In this document: in pieces, positions 42,720-51,582 of the stretch
Layout: each line of letters begins with the position of its first letter
How positions within the stretch are numbered: the first letter of the stretch is position 1
Origin: Streptomyces cucumeris
GTDB lineage: Bacteria; Actinomycetota; Actinomycetes; Streptomycetales; Streptomycetaceae
Reading direction: 5' to 3'
DNA length: 64,000 nt
Assembly: GCF_024295805.1 (NCBI RefSeq)
Contig: NZ_JANCLX010000003.1
Location: forward strand, 310,001-374,000
Made by a program: the position numbers and the translations under genes
The notes under the pieces: generated by a model
What the model was told of the DNA's origin: nothing
Database searches by the model: none
The model's input: only the letters and a program-made list of their open reading frames with translations

Positions 42720-44135
42720 ATGAAACGTCTTCCTCTCCCCGTCCGGCGCCGCCGCGGTGCCGGTGAGCCGGCCGGACAGCCGCGGCGCTCCGCGGTGCAC
42801 CGCCTGTCCACGGCCAAGAAGGTCCTTTTCCTGCTCGGCGCGGCGGCACTGGCCATCGGTGTCCCCGCGCAGGCCGATCCGTCTCCGGCCCCCTCACCCG
42901 AGCCCCTCTCCATAGGCCGGATCGTGGCGGCCGAGGACAGCGTCTTCGCCCTGGCCGCCGACCACTCCGCCGTCTACGAGTGGTCCTCCGACACGGTCAA
43001 CTGGCGCAAAGTGGGTGGTCGTACGAAGGACCTCTACGCGAGTGCCGACACCCTCTACGCCACCGACCTCGTCACCGGGGACATCAGCGAGTACGGCGGC
43101 GAACCCCACCAGTGGACCCGTATCGGCGGCCCCGGCGCCACCTTCGCCTCCTCGGGCGAGCACCTGTACGGCATCAGCCCCGACGGCAGCGGCGTATGGG
43201 AGTACACCGGCAAGGGCGATGTGTGGACCAAGGTCGGCGGGCCCGCCAAGGACCTCTACACCGGCCCCTCCGCGCCGCTCTACGCGACGGACCCGGCCAC
43301 CGGCGACATCAGCACGTACGAGGACGGCCGGTGGGAGCAGATCGGCAGCGCCGGCGCCACGTTCGCCGTCACGGACAACAACATCTTCAAACTCACCTCC
43401 GACCGCTGCTGCGTGTGGGTGTACGAACCGGATCACAGCCGCTGGACCAAGGTCGGCGGGCGCTCGGGCGAGATCTTCGGCGGCAACACGCTCTACGCCA
43501 CCAACCCTGACTCCGGCGACCTCTACAAGTACAACGGTCAGCCCGAGCGGTGGAACCGCGTCGGGGGCCCCGGCGCGGCGTTCACCACCAGCGGTGACCA
43601 CCTCTACCGGCTCGCCTCCGACCGCCGCTCCGTCTAGAAGTACAGCGGCTCCGGAGCGGACGACAAGTGGACCGATCTCCACGCACCGGCCGCCCCCGCC
43701 TCGGCGGAGGAGAAGCTCGCCCGGCTCGACAGCCTGACCCAGGAGGGCGAGGGGTCCCGCACCGCCTGGATCATGGCCCTGTACGAGCACCAGAAGGGCA
43801 CACCCGACCGCTATGAGTTCGACTGGTCCACCAACGGGTGCAACGCGTCCCCGGACTCCGTCGGGCGCTTCGACTTCCGGATCGCCTGCTACCGGCACGA
43901 CTTCGCGTACGGCAGCTACCAGGATCTGCTCGGCGAGGGTTCCTTCCGCCAGAGCCTCGACGGACGCTCCGACAAGGACCGTGTCGACCGGATCCTCCTG
44001 CAGGACCTCGACAACATCTGCGAGAGCCGGGGCTGGCCGGTCGACTACACCGCCGCCGAGCGTGCTCAGTGCCACCGGACGGCCCGCCTCTACTACCAGG
44101 CCGTCCTCGCGAAGGGCTGGCTCGACACCCGGTGA
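42720..44135 (+). pseudogene. Secreted beta-propeller (tachylectin-like) / phospholipase A2 fusion interrupted by an amber codon
   Basis: AGGAGG stands 7 nt before the ATG. A basic N-terminus and hydrophobic segment (KKVLFLLGAAALAIGVPAQA) form a signal peptide. Repeats of about 38 residues follow (YATDPATGDIS, WTKVGGP), a propeller-type lectin. After codon 305 a TAG occurs at 43635-43637, exactly where the other repeats have an aromatic residue (VYEW, VWEY, VWVY). The same frame then stays open and encodes KYSG and a prokaryotic PLA2 domain with CNASP, FDFRIACYRHDFAYGSY (catalytic His-Asp) and paired cysteines, ending at 44135. So either a recent nonsense mutation separates the lectin from the lipase or the stop is read through. 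Confidence 0.85.
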
Positions 44136-44145
44136 CCCGCTGAAC

Positions 44146-44186
44146 GACGGGTGCCCGGCCGGCGGTCCGCCGGCCGGGCACCCGTC
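44146..44186. terminator. Strong bidirectional terminator (18-bp stem)
   Basis: GACGGGTGCCCGGCCGGC (44146-44163) pairs perfectly with 44169-44186 over a 5-nt loop, between the PLA2 stop and the convergent rhomboid-like gene. Confidence 0.9.
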
Positions 44187-44193
44187 ACGGTGG

Positions 44194-44922
44194 TCATCTG
44201 CCGTTCTCCCACGCGCCGGTCGCCGACCGCTTCCCCCGGTGGTCCGGCGACGGCGGGGTACCCCGGCTGAGCCGGTGCGCGACGGGCGGCAGCAGGAAGA
44301 GGAAGCCGATGGCGGCCGCCAGCACATGACCCACACTCGTGAAGTCGGGCAGCGACCCGACCCACTCCACGCCCGCGATGGGCCAGCCGATCACGAAGGC
44401 CGCCCACGGAAGCCGGGCGCGGCGCGGCATCATCGCCGTGGTGGCGGCCATGACGGCCTGGGCGCCGTAGCTGATGCCGAAGTCGAGCGTGCCGCGGACC
44501 TCGTCGGGATACCAGCCCTGCCGCAGGGCCACGGCGATGAGGCCGGCGGTGAGCAGTGTGGCGCCGATGTGCCCGGTGAGGAACACCGCGAACGCCCGGA
44601 GCGGGCCCCACCGCCGCTCGGCACGGGCCAGACACCAGCAGACGCCGAGTCCCAGCGTGATGACGGTGGCCGGGAACAGCAGCGAGGTGACGTCGGTCAG
44701 CGTGCCGTCGAAGACCAGCGCACTGCCGAGCAGCGCGGCCAGCGGACGGTCCGTCAGGTTGTCGAGGTTGGTGCTGATGTCACGCAGCACGGACTGGGCG
44801 CGGTCCTCCGTCAGTCCCCGGGTGATCCACACATGGGTCAGCAGCAACAGACAGACGTATCCGAAGGTGACCGGCGAGCGGCGGGGAAGGGCCAGGACCG
44901 CGTCGAGCGGGCGTCCGCGCAT
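44194..44922 (-). CDS. Rhomboid-like membrane protein
   Basis: 242 residues from ATG 44922, whose first base is the last base of the protease stop (TGATG); a GTG one codon earlier is also possible. Six or so membrane spans are visible. The segment TLDFGISYGAQAVMAA places Ser in a GxSxG context, and TSVGHVLAAAIGFLFLL supplies a later His, matching the usual Ser-His dyad positions of rhomboid proteases; an earlier GHIGATLLTAG resembles the family's HLxxN region. It may be an active intramembrane protease or a rhomboid-like pseudoprotease. Coupling to a secreted trypsin-like protease suggests a shared role. Confidence 0.7.
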   Translation of the reverse strand: MRGRPLDAVLALPRRSPVTFGYVCLLLLTHVWITRGLTEDRAQSVLRDISTNLDNLTDRPLAALLGSALVFDGTLTDVTSLLFPATVITLGLGVCWCLARAERRWGPLRAFAVFLTGHIGATLLTAGLIAVALRQGWYPDEVRGTLDFGISYGAQAVMAATTAMMPRRARLPWAAFVIGWPIAGVEWVGSLPDFTSVGHVLAAAIGFLFLLPPVAHRLSRGTPPSPDHRGKRSATGAWENGR

Positions 44923-45740
44923 CACGTGGTGCCGAGCTGAGCGGTGATCTCCGAGGAGAAGGTGCTGACCCGGGTGTAGAGGCCGGGATGGCCCGCCTTG
45001 CCGCAGCCGACGCCCCAGGAGGTGATCCCGGCGACGACTCCGTCGACCACCAGCGGGGTGCCGCTGTCGTAGTCGCAGGTGTCCACACCGCCACGGGCGA
45101 AGTCGCCCGCGCAGGTGTACTGGCGGGAGTCGTACGCGTCGCCGTAGGAAGCGGCGCTCGCGCAGGAGGAGTCGGCGGTCACCGGGACGGTCGCGGTGCG
45201 CAGGACACCGCCGTCGAGGCCGCCGGAGGAGGTGGTGCCCCAGCCGAGGATCCGGGCGCTCCGTCCCGGCTGGTAGAGGTCGCGCGCATCCGGGGCGGCG
45301 ATGGGCAGGGTCGGGGCGTCGATCGGGGACTTGAGGGTGAGCACGGCAACGTCGTTGCGGTAGCCGGTCTCGCCCTGGTGGGTGAAGGTGGCGTAGTCCG
45401 GGTGGCGCCAGATACGGGCGACGCTCACCGAAGTGCCGCCCGGGGAGACCATGGTGTTCCGGCCGGAGACCGCCCGCAGCAGGCCCGGGACCTTCAGGAA
45501 GGCGTCCACGCAGTGCCCCGCGGTGAGGACCTTGGTCGGGGCGATCAGTGTGCCCCCGCAGAAGGAGAAGGGGACCACCGCGGGCTTGAGCGCGACGGCC
45601 CACGGGTGATCCGCCGCGCGCGCCGGCTGTCCGCCCTGCACCGCCACGGCGGGACCGGCGGCGCTGAACAGCGCGGCGTACACCAGGGCCGTGGCGGAAA
45701 GGGCGGTTACGGCGCGCTTCCGTAGGGCGGTGATCCTCAC
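44922..45740 (-). CDS. Secreted trypsin-like serine protease (S1A) with altered active-site loop
   Basis: 272 residues from GTG 45740, preceded by AAGGAG. A signal peptide (RKRAVTALSATALVYAALFSAAGPAVA) leads to VQGGQPA, a probable mature N-terminus. The triad is H76 in LTAGHC, D130 in YRNDVAVL and S226. D220, six residues before the serine, predicts cleavage after Arg/Lys. The loop around the serine reads DTCDYDSGTP instead of the usual GDSGGP. The glycine that normally forms the oxyanion hole is therefore Tyr (Y224), and a second glycine is Thr. The gene is coupled to the downstream rhomboid-like gene and has a 14-bp inverted repeat upstream. Confidence 0.88.
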   Translation of the reverse strand: MRITALRKRAVTALSATALVYAALFSAAGPAVAVQGGQPARAADHPWAVALKPAVVPFSFCGGTLIAPTKVLTAGHCVDAFLKVPGLLRAVSGRNTMVSPGGTSVSVARIWRHPDYATFTHQGETGYRNDVAVLTLKSPIDAPTLPIAAPDARDLYQPGRSARILGWGTTSSGGLDGGVLRTATVPVTADSSCASAASYGDAYDSRQYTCAGDFARGGVDTCDYDSGTPLVVDGVVAGITSWGVGCGKAGHPGLYTRVSTFSSEITAQLGTT

Positions 45741-45793
45741 GACAGATTCTCCTTGCGTGCACTCACGTTCTTCGTATCGCGTGGCCCTTCTGA

Positions 45794-45823
45794 GCAGACC
45801 TGAGCAGACCTGCTCAGGTCTGC
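45794..45823. promoter_or_regulatory. 14-bp perfect inverted repeat upstream of the protease gene
   Basis: GCAGACCTGAGCAG (45794-45807) is the exact reverse complement of 45810-45823, around a 2-nt centre. TGAGCAGACC is also directly repeated at 45791-45810, and a further GGTCTGC lies at 45827-45833. The element ends 54 nt upstream of the protease start, so it is either an operator or a 5'-UTR stem-loop. Confidence 0.6.
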
Positions 45824-45984
45824 ACGGGTCTGCTGGGGAAAGGGCCGCACCGAAGTATGTAAGGCACCGGCCGCACAACATCGTCCCTAGCCCGCGCCAA
45901 CCGTCCAACTCTGGGCGTTTGTACAGTTTTCCTTGCCAACGGTGACGGTCAGCCGCTGTGGCTCATCGGCGTTGGACCGGGAGC

Positions 45985-47769
45985 TCAGGTGGCGGTGGCG
46001 GCCGCCGCCGCCCGGCCCGCCTGGCGGCCGGAGAACAGACAGCCGCCGAGGAAGGTGCCCTCCAGGGAGCGGTAGCCGTGGACACCGCCCCCGCCGAAGC
46101 CCGCGACCTCACCGGCCGCGTACAGTCCGGGGACCGGCTGGCCGGAGGCGTTCAGGACACGGCCGGAGAGATCGGTCTGGAGGCCGCCGAGGGTCTTGCG
46201 GGTGAGGATGTTGAGGCGGACGGCGACCAGCGGTCCGGCGCCGGAGTCCAGGATCCGGTGGGCCGAGGCCGTACGGCTGATCGCGTCCCCGGGGTAGGCC
46301 AGGGCATTACGGATACCCATGACCTGCACGTCCTTGGTGTAGGGGTTGGCGATCTCCCGGTCCCGGGCCTCGATCCGGCGGGTGAGGTCATCCAGCTTGA
46401 TGAGGTTGTCGCCGGTGAGCTTGTTCATCCCCCGGACGAGCTCCGACAGGGTCGTCGCCACGATGAAGTCCACACCCTGCTTGGTGAACTTCTCGATCGG
46501 TTCCGGGGTCTGCCAGATACGGGACAGCAGCTTCCAGATGTTCTTCTCCGTGAGGTCGGGGTTCTGCTCGGACCCGGAGAGCGCGAACTCCTTCGCGAGG
46601 ATCTTGTGGGTGGTGACGAACCACGAGTAGTCGTACCCGGTGTCGGTGATCGACTTCAGGGTGTGCAGGGTGTCGTAACCGGGGATGTCGGGCGAGTCGA
46701 AGCGTTTACCGGTGGCGTCGAACCACAGGGACGACGGGCCGGGCAGGATGCGGATGCCGTGGCCGGGCCAGATCGGGTCGTAGTTGCGCAGGCCCTCGGT
46801 GTAGTGCCACATCCGGTCGGGGTTGACGATCCGCCCGCCCGCCTTCTCCGTGATAGCGAGCATCCGCCCGTCCACGTAGGCCGGGACCCCGGTGACCATG
46901 AACTTCGGCGGGGTGCCCAGCCGGGCAGGCCAGTTGCGCCGGACGAGGTCGTGGTCGGCTCCGATACCGCCGGAGGTGACGATCGTGACCGGGGCGCGGA
47001 GTTCGAACTCCCCGACCACCTTGCGGGAACTGGGCTTGCCGCGCTGCGCGTTGCTCGGCTCCAGGACCGCGCCGCGTACACCGGTGACACGGCCGTCCGT
47101 GGTCACGAGGTCATCGACCCGGTGCCGGAACTTGAAGGTGATCCTGCCCTCCGCCTGGGCGGCGCGCACCTTCTTCTCGAACGGTTCGACGACGGCGGGG
47201 CCGGTGCCCCAGGTGACGTGGAAGCGCGGCACCGAGTTGCCGTGTCCGTCCGCCAGCCCGCCGCCGCGCTCGGCCCAGCCGACGATCGGAAACCACTTCA
47301 CATCGAGCCCGGCGAGCCAGGACCGCTTCTCACCGGAGGCGAAGTCCACATATGCCTCGGCCCATTTGTACGCCCAGTGGTCCTGGCCCGAGGGGTCTCC
47401 GACACCCCGGTCGAACCCGGCCGTGCCCAGCCAGTCCTGCCAGGCCAGCTCACGGGAGTCCTTGATGCCCATCAGCCGCTGTTCATCGGAGTCCACGAGG
47501 AACAGACCGCCGAAGGACCAGAACGCCTGCCCTCCCAGGTTGCTCTCCGGTTCCTGGTCCAGCAGCAGCACTTTGCGTCCGGCCGCCGCCAGTTCGGACG
47601 CGGCCACCAGCCCGGCGAGCCCGTGGCCGACGACGATCGCGTCCGCGTCCTGCGACCCGGCGGCGAAGGCGGGCGCGGCCTGGGCGAGGGTCGCGGCGGC
47701 GAGGGCTCCGCCGGTCACGGTCAGGGCGTGGCGGCGGGTCATACCGGCCGGGACTGACGTGTTCTGCAT
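45985..47769 (-). CDS. Tat-exported FAD-binding dehydrogenase
   Basis: 594 residues from ATG 47769 with GGAAGGCGAG upstream. A twin-arginine signal (MTRRHALTVTGGALAAATLAQAAPAFA) precedes the FAD loop DAIVVGHGLAGLVAASELAAAGRKVLLLDQEPESNLGGQAFWSFGGLFLVDS. The C-terminal FAD segment reads GLYAAGEVAGFGGGGVHGYRSLEGTFLGGCLFSGRQAGRAAA. The central part has the fumarate-reductase/ketosteroid-dehydrogenase-like fold pattern. It is probably an extracytoplasmic oxidoreductase with covalent or tight FAD. The substrate is unknown, and the gene stands alone. Confidence 0.88.
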   Translation of the reverse strand: MQNTSVPAGMTRRHALTVTGGALAAATLAQAAPAFAAGSQDADAIVVGHGLAGLVAASELAAAGRKVLLLDQEPESNLGGQAFWSFGGLFLVDSDEQRLMGIKDSRELAWQDWLGTAGFDRGVGDPSGQDHWAYKWAEAYVDFASGEKRSWLAGLDVKWFPIVGWAERGGGLADGHGNSVPRFHVTWGTGPAVVEPFEKKVRAAQAEGRITFKFRHRVDDLVTTDGRVTGVRGAVLEPSNAQRGKPSSRKVVGEFELRAPVTIVTSGGIGADHDLVRRNWPARLGTPPKFMVTGVPAYVDGRMLAITEKAGGRIVNPDRMWHYTEGLRNYDPIWPGHGIRILPGPSSLWFDATGKRFDSPDIPGYDTLHTLKSITDTGYDYSWFVTTHKILAKEFALSGSEQNPDLTEKNIWKLLSRIWQTPEPIEKFTKQGVDFIVATTLSELVRGMNKLTGDNLIKLDDLTRRIEARDREIANPYTKDVQVMGIRNALAYPGDAISRTASAHRILDSGAGPLVAVRLNILTRKTLGGLQTDLSGRVLNASGQPVPGLYAAGEVAGFGGGGVHGYRSLEGTFLGGCLFSGRQAGRAAAAATAT

Positions 47770-47964
47770 GGGGGCTCGCCTTCCGGGACATGGGGGCATG
47801 CGGAGGGACGGGGAGGCGCGTGGAGCCCCTGCGACGGCAGGGTGTTACCGACGGTAGCCCAGGAGGCTCATCGCGACCAGAGTGCTGCGCGATGAACCGG
47901 CCCCGGGGGTGCGGACGTCGGCGTGGCGTGTACGTTCCGGCCGCGGCCGGAACGCGGCCACCGG

Positions 47965-48879
47965 TCAGACCACCTCACGGGCCCGCAGCCGGCGCAGCAT
48001 ACGCGGGTCCTCGAAGCCGACCGCGCGGGCGGCGGCATCGACCGTGGCGCCGTGGCTCATGAGGTGTTCGGCGCGTTCGAGGCGGAGCGCCTGCTGATAG
48101 CGCAGCGGGGTGAGGCCGCCGGTGGCACGGGTGAAGAGGCGGGTGAGGGTACGCTCGCTCACGCCCACGGCGGTGGCCAGGGCGGACAGCGGCAAGGGCC
48201 GGTCGAAGCGGGCGTCGAGCAGGTCCTGGACGCGGTGCACGGTGTCATCGAGGTGGGACCGGTACCGGAGCATGGCGCTGGCCTGCGGTTCATGGCCGTT
48301 GCGCCGCGCGTAGACGACCATGTCCCGGGCCACCTGGGCGGCGACGGCGGGGCCGTGCCGGGTGGCGACGAGGTGCAGGGCCAGGTCGATGCCACTGGCG
48401 ATACCGGCCGAGGTGACCACCCGGTCATCGGCGGTGTACAGCACATCGCGGATGACCGTCGCCCCGGGGTAGCGGCGGGCGAGCTCGTCCTGCACATCGT
48501 GGTGTGTCGTACAGCGGCGGCCGTCGAGCATGCCCGCCCGGCCGAGCGCCTCGGCTCCGGCACAGACGCTGGCGACGGTCCCGCCCCCGGCGTGGTGGTC
48601 CCGGAGGGCCCGCAGGGGGCCCGGGCCGATGGCCGGACTGTCGGCCAGGGTGCGCCCTCGCCAGCCGGGCACCACGATCAGGTCCTCGGGGCCGAGTGCG
48701 GGCCAGTCGAGCCGGGCCACCAGGGGCAGGCCCTGAGCAGTCTCGACCAGCGGCCGCTCGGCGACGTAGGAGAGCGTGTAGGGGTGCCCGAGGTCCGCGG
48801 CCGTGGAGAAGGCCTGCGCGGGACCCGCCAGGTCCAGCAGATGGACACCGGGCACCAGGAGGAAGACGACGTGGCTCAC
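47965..48879 (-). CDS. GlxA-family transcriptional regulator (DJ-1/PfpI plus AraC HTH)
   Basis: 304 residues. The N-terminal DJ-1/PfpI-like domain (about 1-170) starts VVFLLVPGVHLLDLAGPAQAF and has an elbow SVCAGAEALG. The AraC helix-turn-helix pair lies at about 205-300 (LPLSALATAVGVSERTLTRLFTRATGGLTPLRYQQALRLERAEHLM ... VGFEDPRMLRRLRAR). Such proteins sense small amines or amides. It is 10 nt downstream of a cysteine-hydrolase gene on the same strand, so it may control that enzyme. Confidence 0.92.
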   Translation of the reverse strand: MSHVVFLLVPGVHLLDLAGPAQAFSTAADLGHPYTLSYVAERPLVETAQGLPLVARLDWPALGPEDLIVVPGWRGRTLADSPAIGPGPLRALRDHHAGGGTVASVCAGAEALGRAGMLDGRRCTTHHDVQDELARRYPGATVIRDVLYTADDRVVTSAGIASGIDLALHLVATRHGPAVAAQVARDMVVYARRNGHEPQASAMLRYRSHLDDTVHRVQDLLDARFDRPLPLSALATAVGVSERTLTRLFTRATGGLTPLRYQQALRLERAEHLMSHGATVDAAARAVGFEDPRMLRRLRAREVV

Positions 48880-48889
48880 GATCCGGTCA

Positions 48890-49489
48890 TCATGCCCGAG
48901 AGCCGGCCGCGGCTTCCAGTTCCGCGACGGTGGCGATGGTGGCGAAGCGTCCGGCGAGGGCGTACTCGGTACGCCTGATGACCTCCTCGGCGCTCAGGGT
49001 GCGGGGGTCGGCGACAAGCTCGTCGACGCTCTGGCCGGCGGGAGCGTCACGGTGCGGGATGGGGTTGGTCGCGGTGGCGTCGACGACGAAGGTGACCGCG
49101 TAGCCGAGGTCGCTCGCCAGCCGGGTGGTGGTCTCCACGCACTGCTCGGTGCGGATACCGCAGACCGTGAGCTCGCGGATACCGCGCTCGGTGAGGAGTT
49201 GCTGCAGATGGGTGGTGGTGAAGGCGTTGTGCGAGGTCTTGTGGAGCAGCGGCTCCCCGTCCTGGCGCCGCAGCTCCTCCAGCAGCCGGACATGGCCGAG
49301 GGCCGGGTCGAAGACATCGCCGCTGCCGGGCTCGGTGTGCAGGACCCACACCACCAGGTCCCCGGCCTGCCGGGCGAGCCGGACCAGCCGGTCCACCCTG
49401 TCGGCGATCTTCGGGTCGGAGATGGTCTCCCACAGCGGCCGTGCGCGGAAGGATTCCTGGACGTCGATGACGATCAGTGCTCGGGTCAT
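48890..49489 (-). CDS. Cysteine hydrolase, isochorismatase/nicotinamidase superfamily
   Basis: 199 residues. The catalytic triad is D9 in VIDVQ, K84 in LLHKTSHNAF and C117 in RTEQCVET. The VCGIRTEQCVETTTRLASDLGYAVTFVVDATAT block is typical. Members hydrolyse amides or ether-linked pyruvate; the substrate cannot be assigned. It forms a two-gene unit with the GlxA-type regulator. Confidence 0.9.
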   Translation of the reverse strand: MTRALIVIDVQESFRARPLWETISDPKIADRVDRLVRLARQAGDLVVWVLHTEPGSGDVFDPALGHVRLLEELRRQDGEPLLHKTSHNAFTTTHLQQLLTERGIRELTVCGIRTEQCVETTTRLASDLGYAVTFVVDATATNPIPHRDAPAGQSVDELVADPRTLSAEEVIRRTEYALAGRFATIATVAELEAAAGSRA

Positions 49490-49552
49490 GTCCCCAGACT
49501 GTCCGGCGCGGCCGGGGTGGCGACAGGCCGCATCGGGTCGGGAGGCGGACCG

Positions 49553-49586
49553 ATCCGGTCACGGCCGCGGCTGCGGCCGTGACCGG
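49553..49586. terminator. Terminator after the ABC exporter genes
   Basis: TCCGGTCACGGCCGC (49553-49567) pairs perfectly with 49572-49586 over a GGCT loop, 14 nt past the permease stop on the minus strand. Confidence 0.88.
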
Positions 49587-49599
49587 AGGGGCGGCTCTC

Positions 49600-50418
49600 C
49601 TACGTCGACTTCCGGTAGGCCCGGAAGGCCCGTGTGGCCAGGAAGCCCATCACGGCGACGGCCGCCGCGAGGACGCCCAGACGTGTCCCGACCACGCTCC
49701 AGTCGGTGTGCGCGGCCATCGCCTCCCGCGCCGCCACGACCGCCCACTCCACGGGGTTGTACGCGGCGACGCTCCGCACCCAGCCCGGGGCGAGCTGAAG
49801 GTCCATCACGGCAGAGCTCAGGAACATCAGCGGCAAGGTGGTGAACTGGGAGATCGCGATCAGTGTGGCCTGCTGACGGGTCAGCAGGGCAACGGCGTTG
49901 GACAGTGCCGAGAAGATCAGTGTCAGCAGCGCCGCGGCCAGCACGGTGAGGGCGACACCGGCGGGGCCACCGGGGAAGGTGGCACCGGCGATCAGCGCGA
50001 TGACCACGATGACCAGGCTCTGGATGACGGTCTGGATCGCCTGGTGGGCCATGGTCGCGCACATCATGGCGGCCCGGCTGGCGGGAGAGGTCAGCAGCCG
50101 GTCCATCACGCCGCGGTCGATGTCCTGCAGATAGGTCGTCCCCGCCCATGCGCTGGCGAACAGCGCGGTCATCATCACCACACCGGGTGTGAGGAACCGC
50201 AGGAACCCGCCGTCGCCGTGGGTGAAGCCGGGCAGGTCCACGACCGACCGGAAGAGCCGGCTGAACAACAGCAGCCAGATCACCGGCTGGACCAGCCCGA
50301 CGATGAGGAAGGTGGGTGTCCGCCACAGGGTGCGCATCAGACGGCCGGTGAGGAACGCGGTGTGCGCGATCAGGGTCAGCGGCCGCGCACCGGTGGACTC
50401 CGTGTGTGCTGTGGTCAC
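49600..50418 (-). CDS. ABC-2 type exporter permease
   Basis: 272 residues from GTG 50418, which overlaps the ATPase stop (GTGA). About six membrane spans are seen, including TFLIVGLVQPVIWLLLFSRLF, FLTPGVVMMTALFASAWAG and LTVLAAALLTLIFSALSNAVALL. The DrrB-type features are the MDRLLTSPASRAAMMCATMAHQAIQ coupling region, and PLMFLSSAVMDLQLAPGWVRSVAAYNPVEW. It forms an exporter with the adjacent ATPase. The compound is unknown. Confidence 0.92.
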   Translation of the reverse strand: MTTAHTESTGARPLTLIAHTAFLTGRLMRTLWRTPTFLIVGLVQPVIWLLLFSRLFRSVVDLPGFTHGDGGFLRFLTPGVVMMTALFASAWAGTTYLQDIDRGVMDRLLTSPASRAAMMCATMAHQAIQTVIQSLVIVVIALIAGATFPGGPAGVALTVLAAALLTLIFSALSNAVALLTRQQATLIAISQFTTLPLMFLSSAVMDLQLAPGWVRSVAAYNPVEWAVVAAREAMAAHTDWSVVGTRLGVLAAAVAVMGFLATRAFRAYRKST

Positions 50419-51428
50419 TTCGCCGCCTCCAGGGCCTTCAGGTCCTCGCCACCGGGGGCCTGAAGGGCGTGGCCGGTGTGCCGGAGGTAGACGTCGTCGA
50501 GCGAGGGGCGGGCAAGCGTCGCCGAGGCCACGGCGATTCCCGCCTCGTCGAGTGCGGCCAGCGCGGGTGGCAGCGCCCGGGCGCCGTCGTCGGTACGGCC
50601 ACGGACCGTGCACCCGTCCATGGTGATCTCGCGCAGTCCGTGCACCCGTCGCAGCACCGCGGCTGCCCTGTCGTCGGCTTCGGCCAGCTCGATCTGCACC
50701 GCGTCGCCGCGCAGCTCGCTCTTGAGTTCCTCGGGGGTGCCCGTGGCGACCACCGTGCCGTGGTCGACGATCGCGAGCCGGTCGGCCAAGTGGTCGGCCT
50801 CGTCGAGGTAGTGGGTGGTGAGCAGCACCGTCATCTGCTCGTCAGCGGCCATCCTGGCGATCTCGTGCCACATCTCGCTCCGCGCCTGGGGATCGAGACC
50901 GGTGGTGGGCTCATCGAGGAAGAGCACCTGCGGGCGGTGCATCAGCCCCAGCGCGACGTCCAGCTTGCGTGCCATACCGCCGGAGTACGTGCTCACCAGC
51001 CGGTTCGCGGCCTCGGCCAGACCGAACCGGTCGATGAGCTCACGGGCCCGCGCCGTGGCGTCATGGCGGGACATCCCGTGGAGGCGCCCCGCGAGCAGCA
51101 GATTCTCGGTCGCCGTCGCCATCGGGTCCGTACCGGGCTTCTGGGCCACGAACCCGATCGCCCGGCGCACCCGATGCGGTTTCGCCGTCACGTCGACACC
51201 GGCGACGTGCGCCGACCCCGAGTCGGCCACCGACAGCGTGGAGAGAATCTTCACCGTGGTGGACTTGCCCGCCCCGTTCGGGCCGAGCAGCCCGAAGACG
51301 GTCCCCTTGGCGGCGGAGAAGCTCAGTCCCCGCAGCGCGCGGACCGGTGGGTTGTTCCTGCCTGCCGAATAGGTCTTGACCAGATCGACGGCTTCCAGAG
51401 CCGTCTGCGCTCGCCGAACCGCAACCAT
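50415..51428 (-). CDS. ABC exporter ATP-binding protein (DrrA-like)
   Basis: 337 residues from ATG 51428. Walker A GPNGAGKST, signature YSGGMARKLDVAL, Walker B VLFLDEP and the switch His in LLTTHYLDEADHLADR are all present. The C-terminal regulatory part ends RPSLDDVYLRHTGHAL, as in daunorubicin-resistance ATPases. The short leader upstream contains a near-perfect 10-nt direct repeat at 20-nt spacing, a possible operator. Unlike the 14705 ATPase, its switch histidine is standard. Confidence 0.93.
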   Translation of the reverse strand: MVAVRRAQTALEAVDLVKTYSAGRNNPPVRALRGLSFSAAKGTVFGLLGPNGAGKSTTVKILSTLSVADSGSAHVAGVDVTAKPHRVRRAIGFVAQKPGTDPMATATENLLLAGRLHGMSRHDATARARELIDRFGLAEAANRLVSTYSGGMARKLDVALGLMHRPQVLFLDEPTTGLDPQARSEMWHEIARMAADEQMTVLLTTHYLDEADHLADRLAIVDHGTVVATGTPEELKSELRGDAVQIELAEADDRAAAVLRRVHGLREITMDGCTVRGRTDDGARALPPALAALDEAGIAVASATLARPSLDDVYLRHTGHALQAPGGEDLKALEAAK

Positions 51429-51442
51429 CGCCGCACACCCTT

Positions 51443-51487
51443 GTCACTGTCTGGTGTGACTCCCACCTTCCTGGTGTCACCGGACAC
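51443..51487. promoter_or_regulatory. Repeat elements upstream of the ABC exporter
   Basis: CTGGTGTGAC (51451-51460) and CTGGTGTCAC (51471-51480) repeat at exactly 20-nt spacing. GTCAC/GTGAC (51443-51460) and GTGTC/GACAC (51474-51487) make small palindromes. The spacing of two helical turns suggests a regulator site just upstream of the ATPase gene. Confidence 0.4.
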
Positions 51488-51582
51488 GAGGAGGCTGAAT
51501 GGCGAGGGCGGAACCCTACGGTGAGATGTCGCAGCCAGACGCTAACAAGGGCGCGCAGGCAGGTGCAAGCCGTCCGAACTGG

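Noticed and set aside
43773..44135. A separate small phospholipase A2 gene starting at ATG 43773
   Set aside because: The same frame is open and meaningful back to the TAG at 43635, continuing the propeller repeat, and no ribosome-binding site or signal peptide precedes this ATG.
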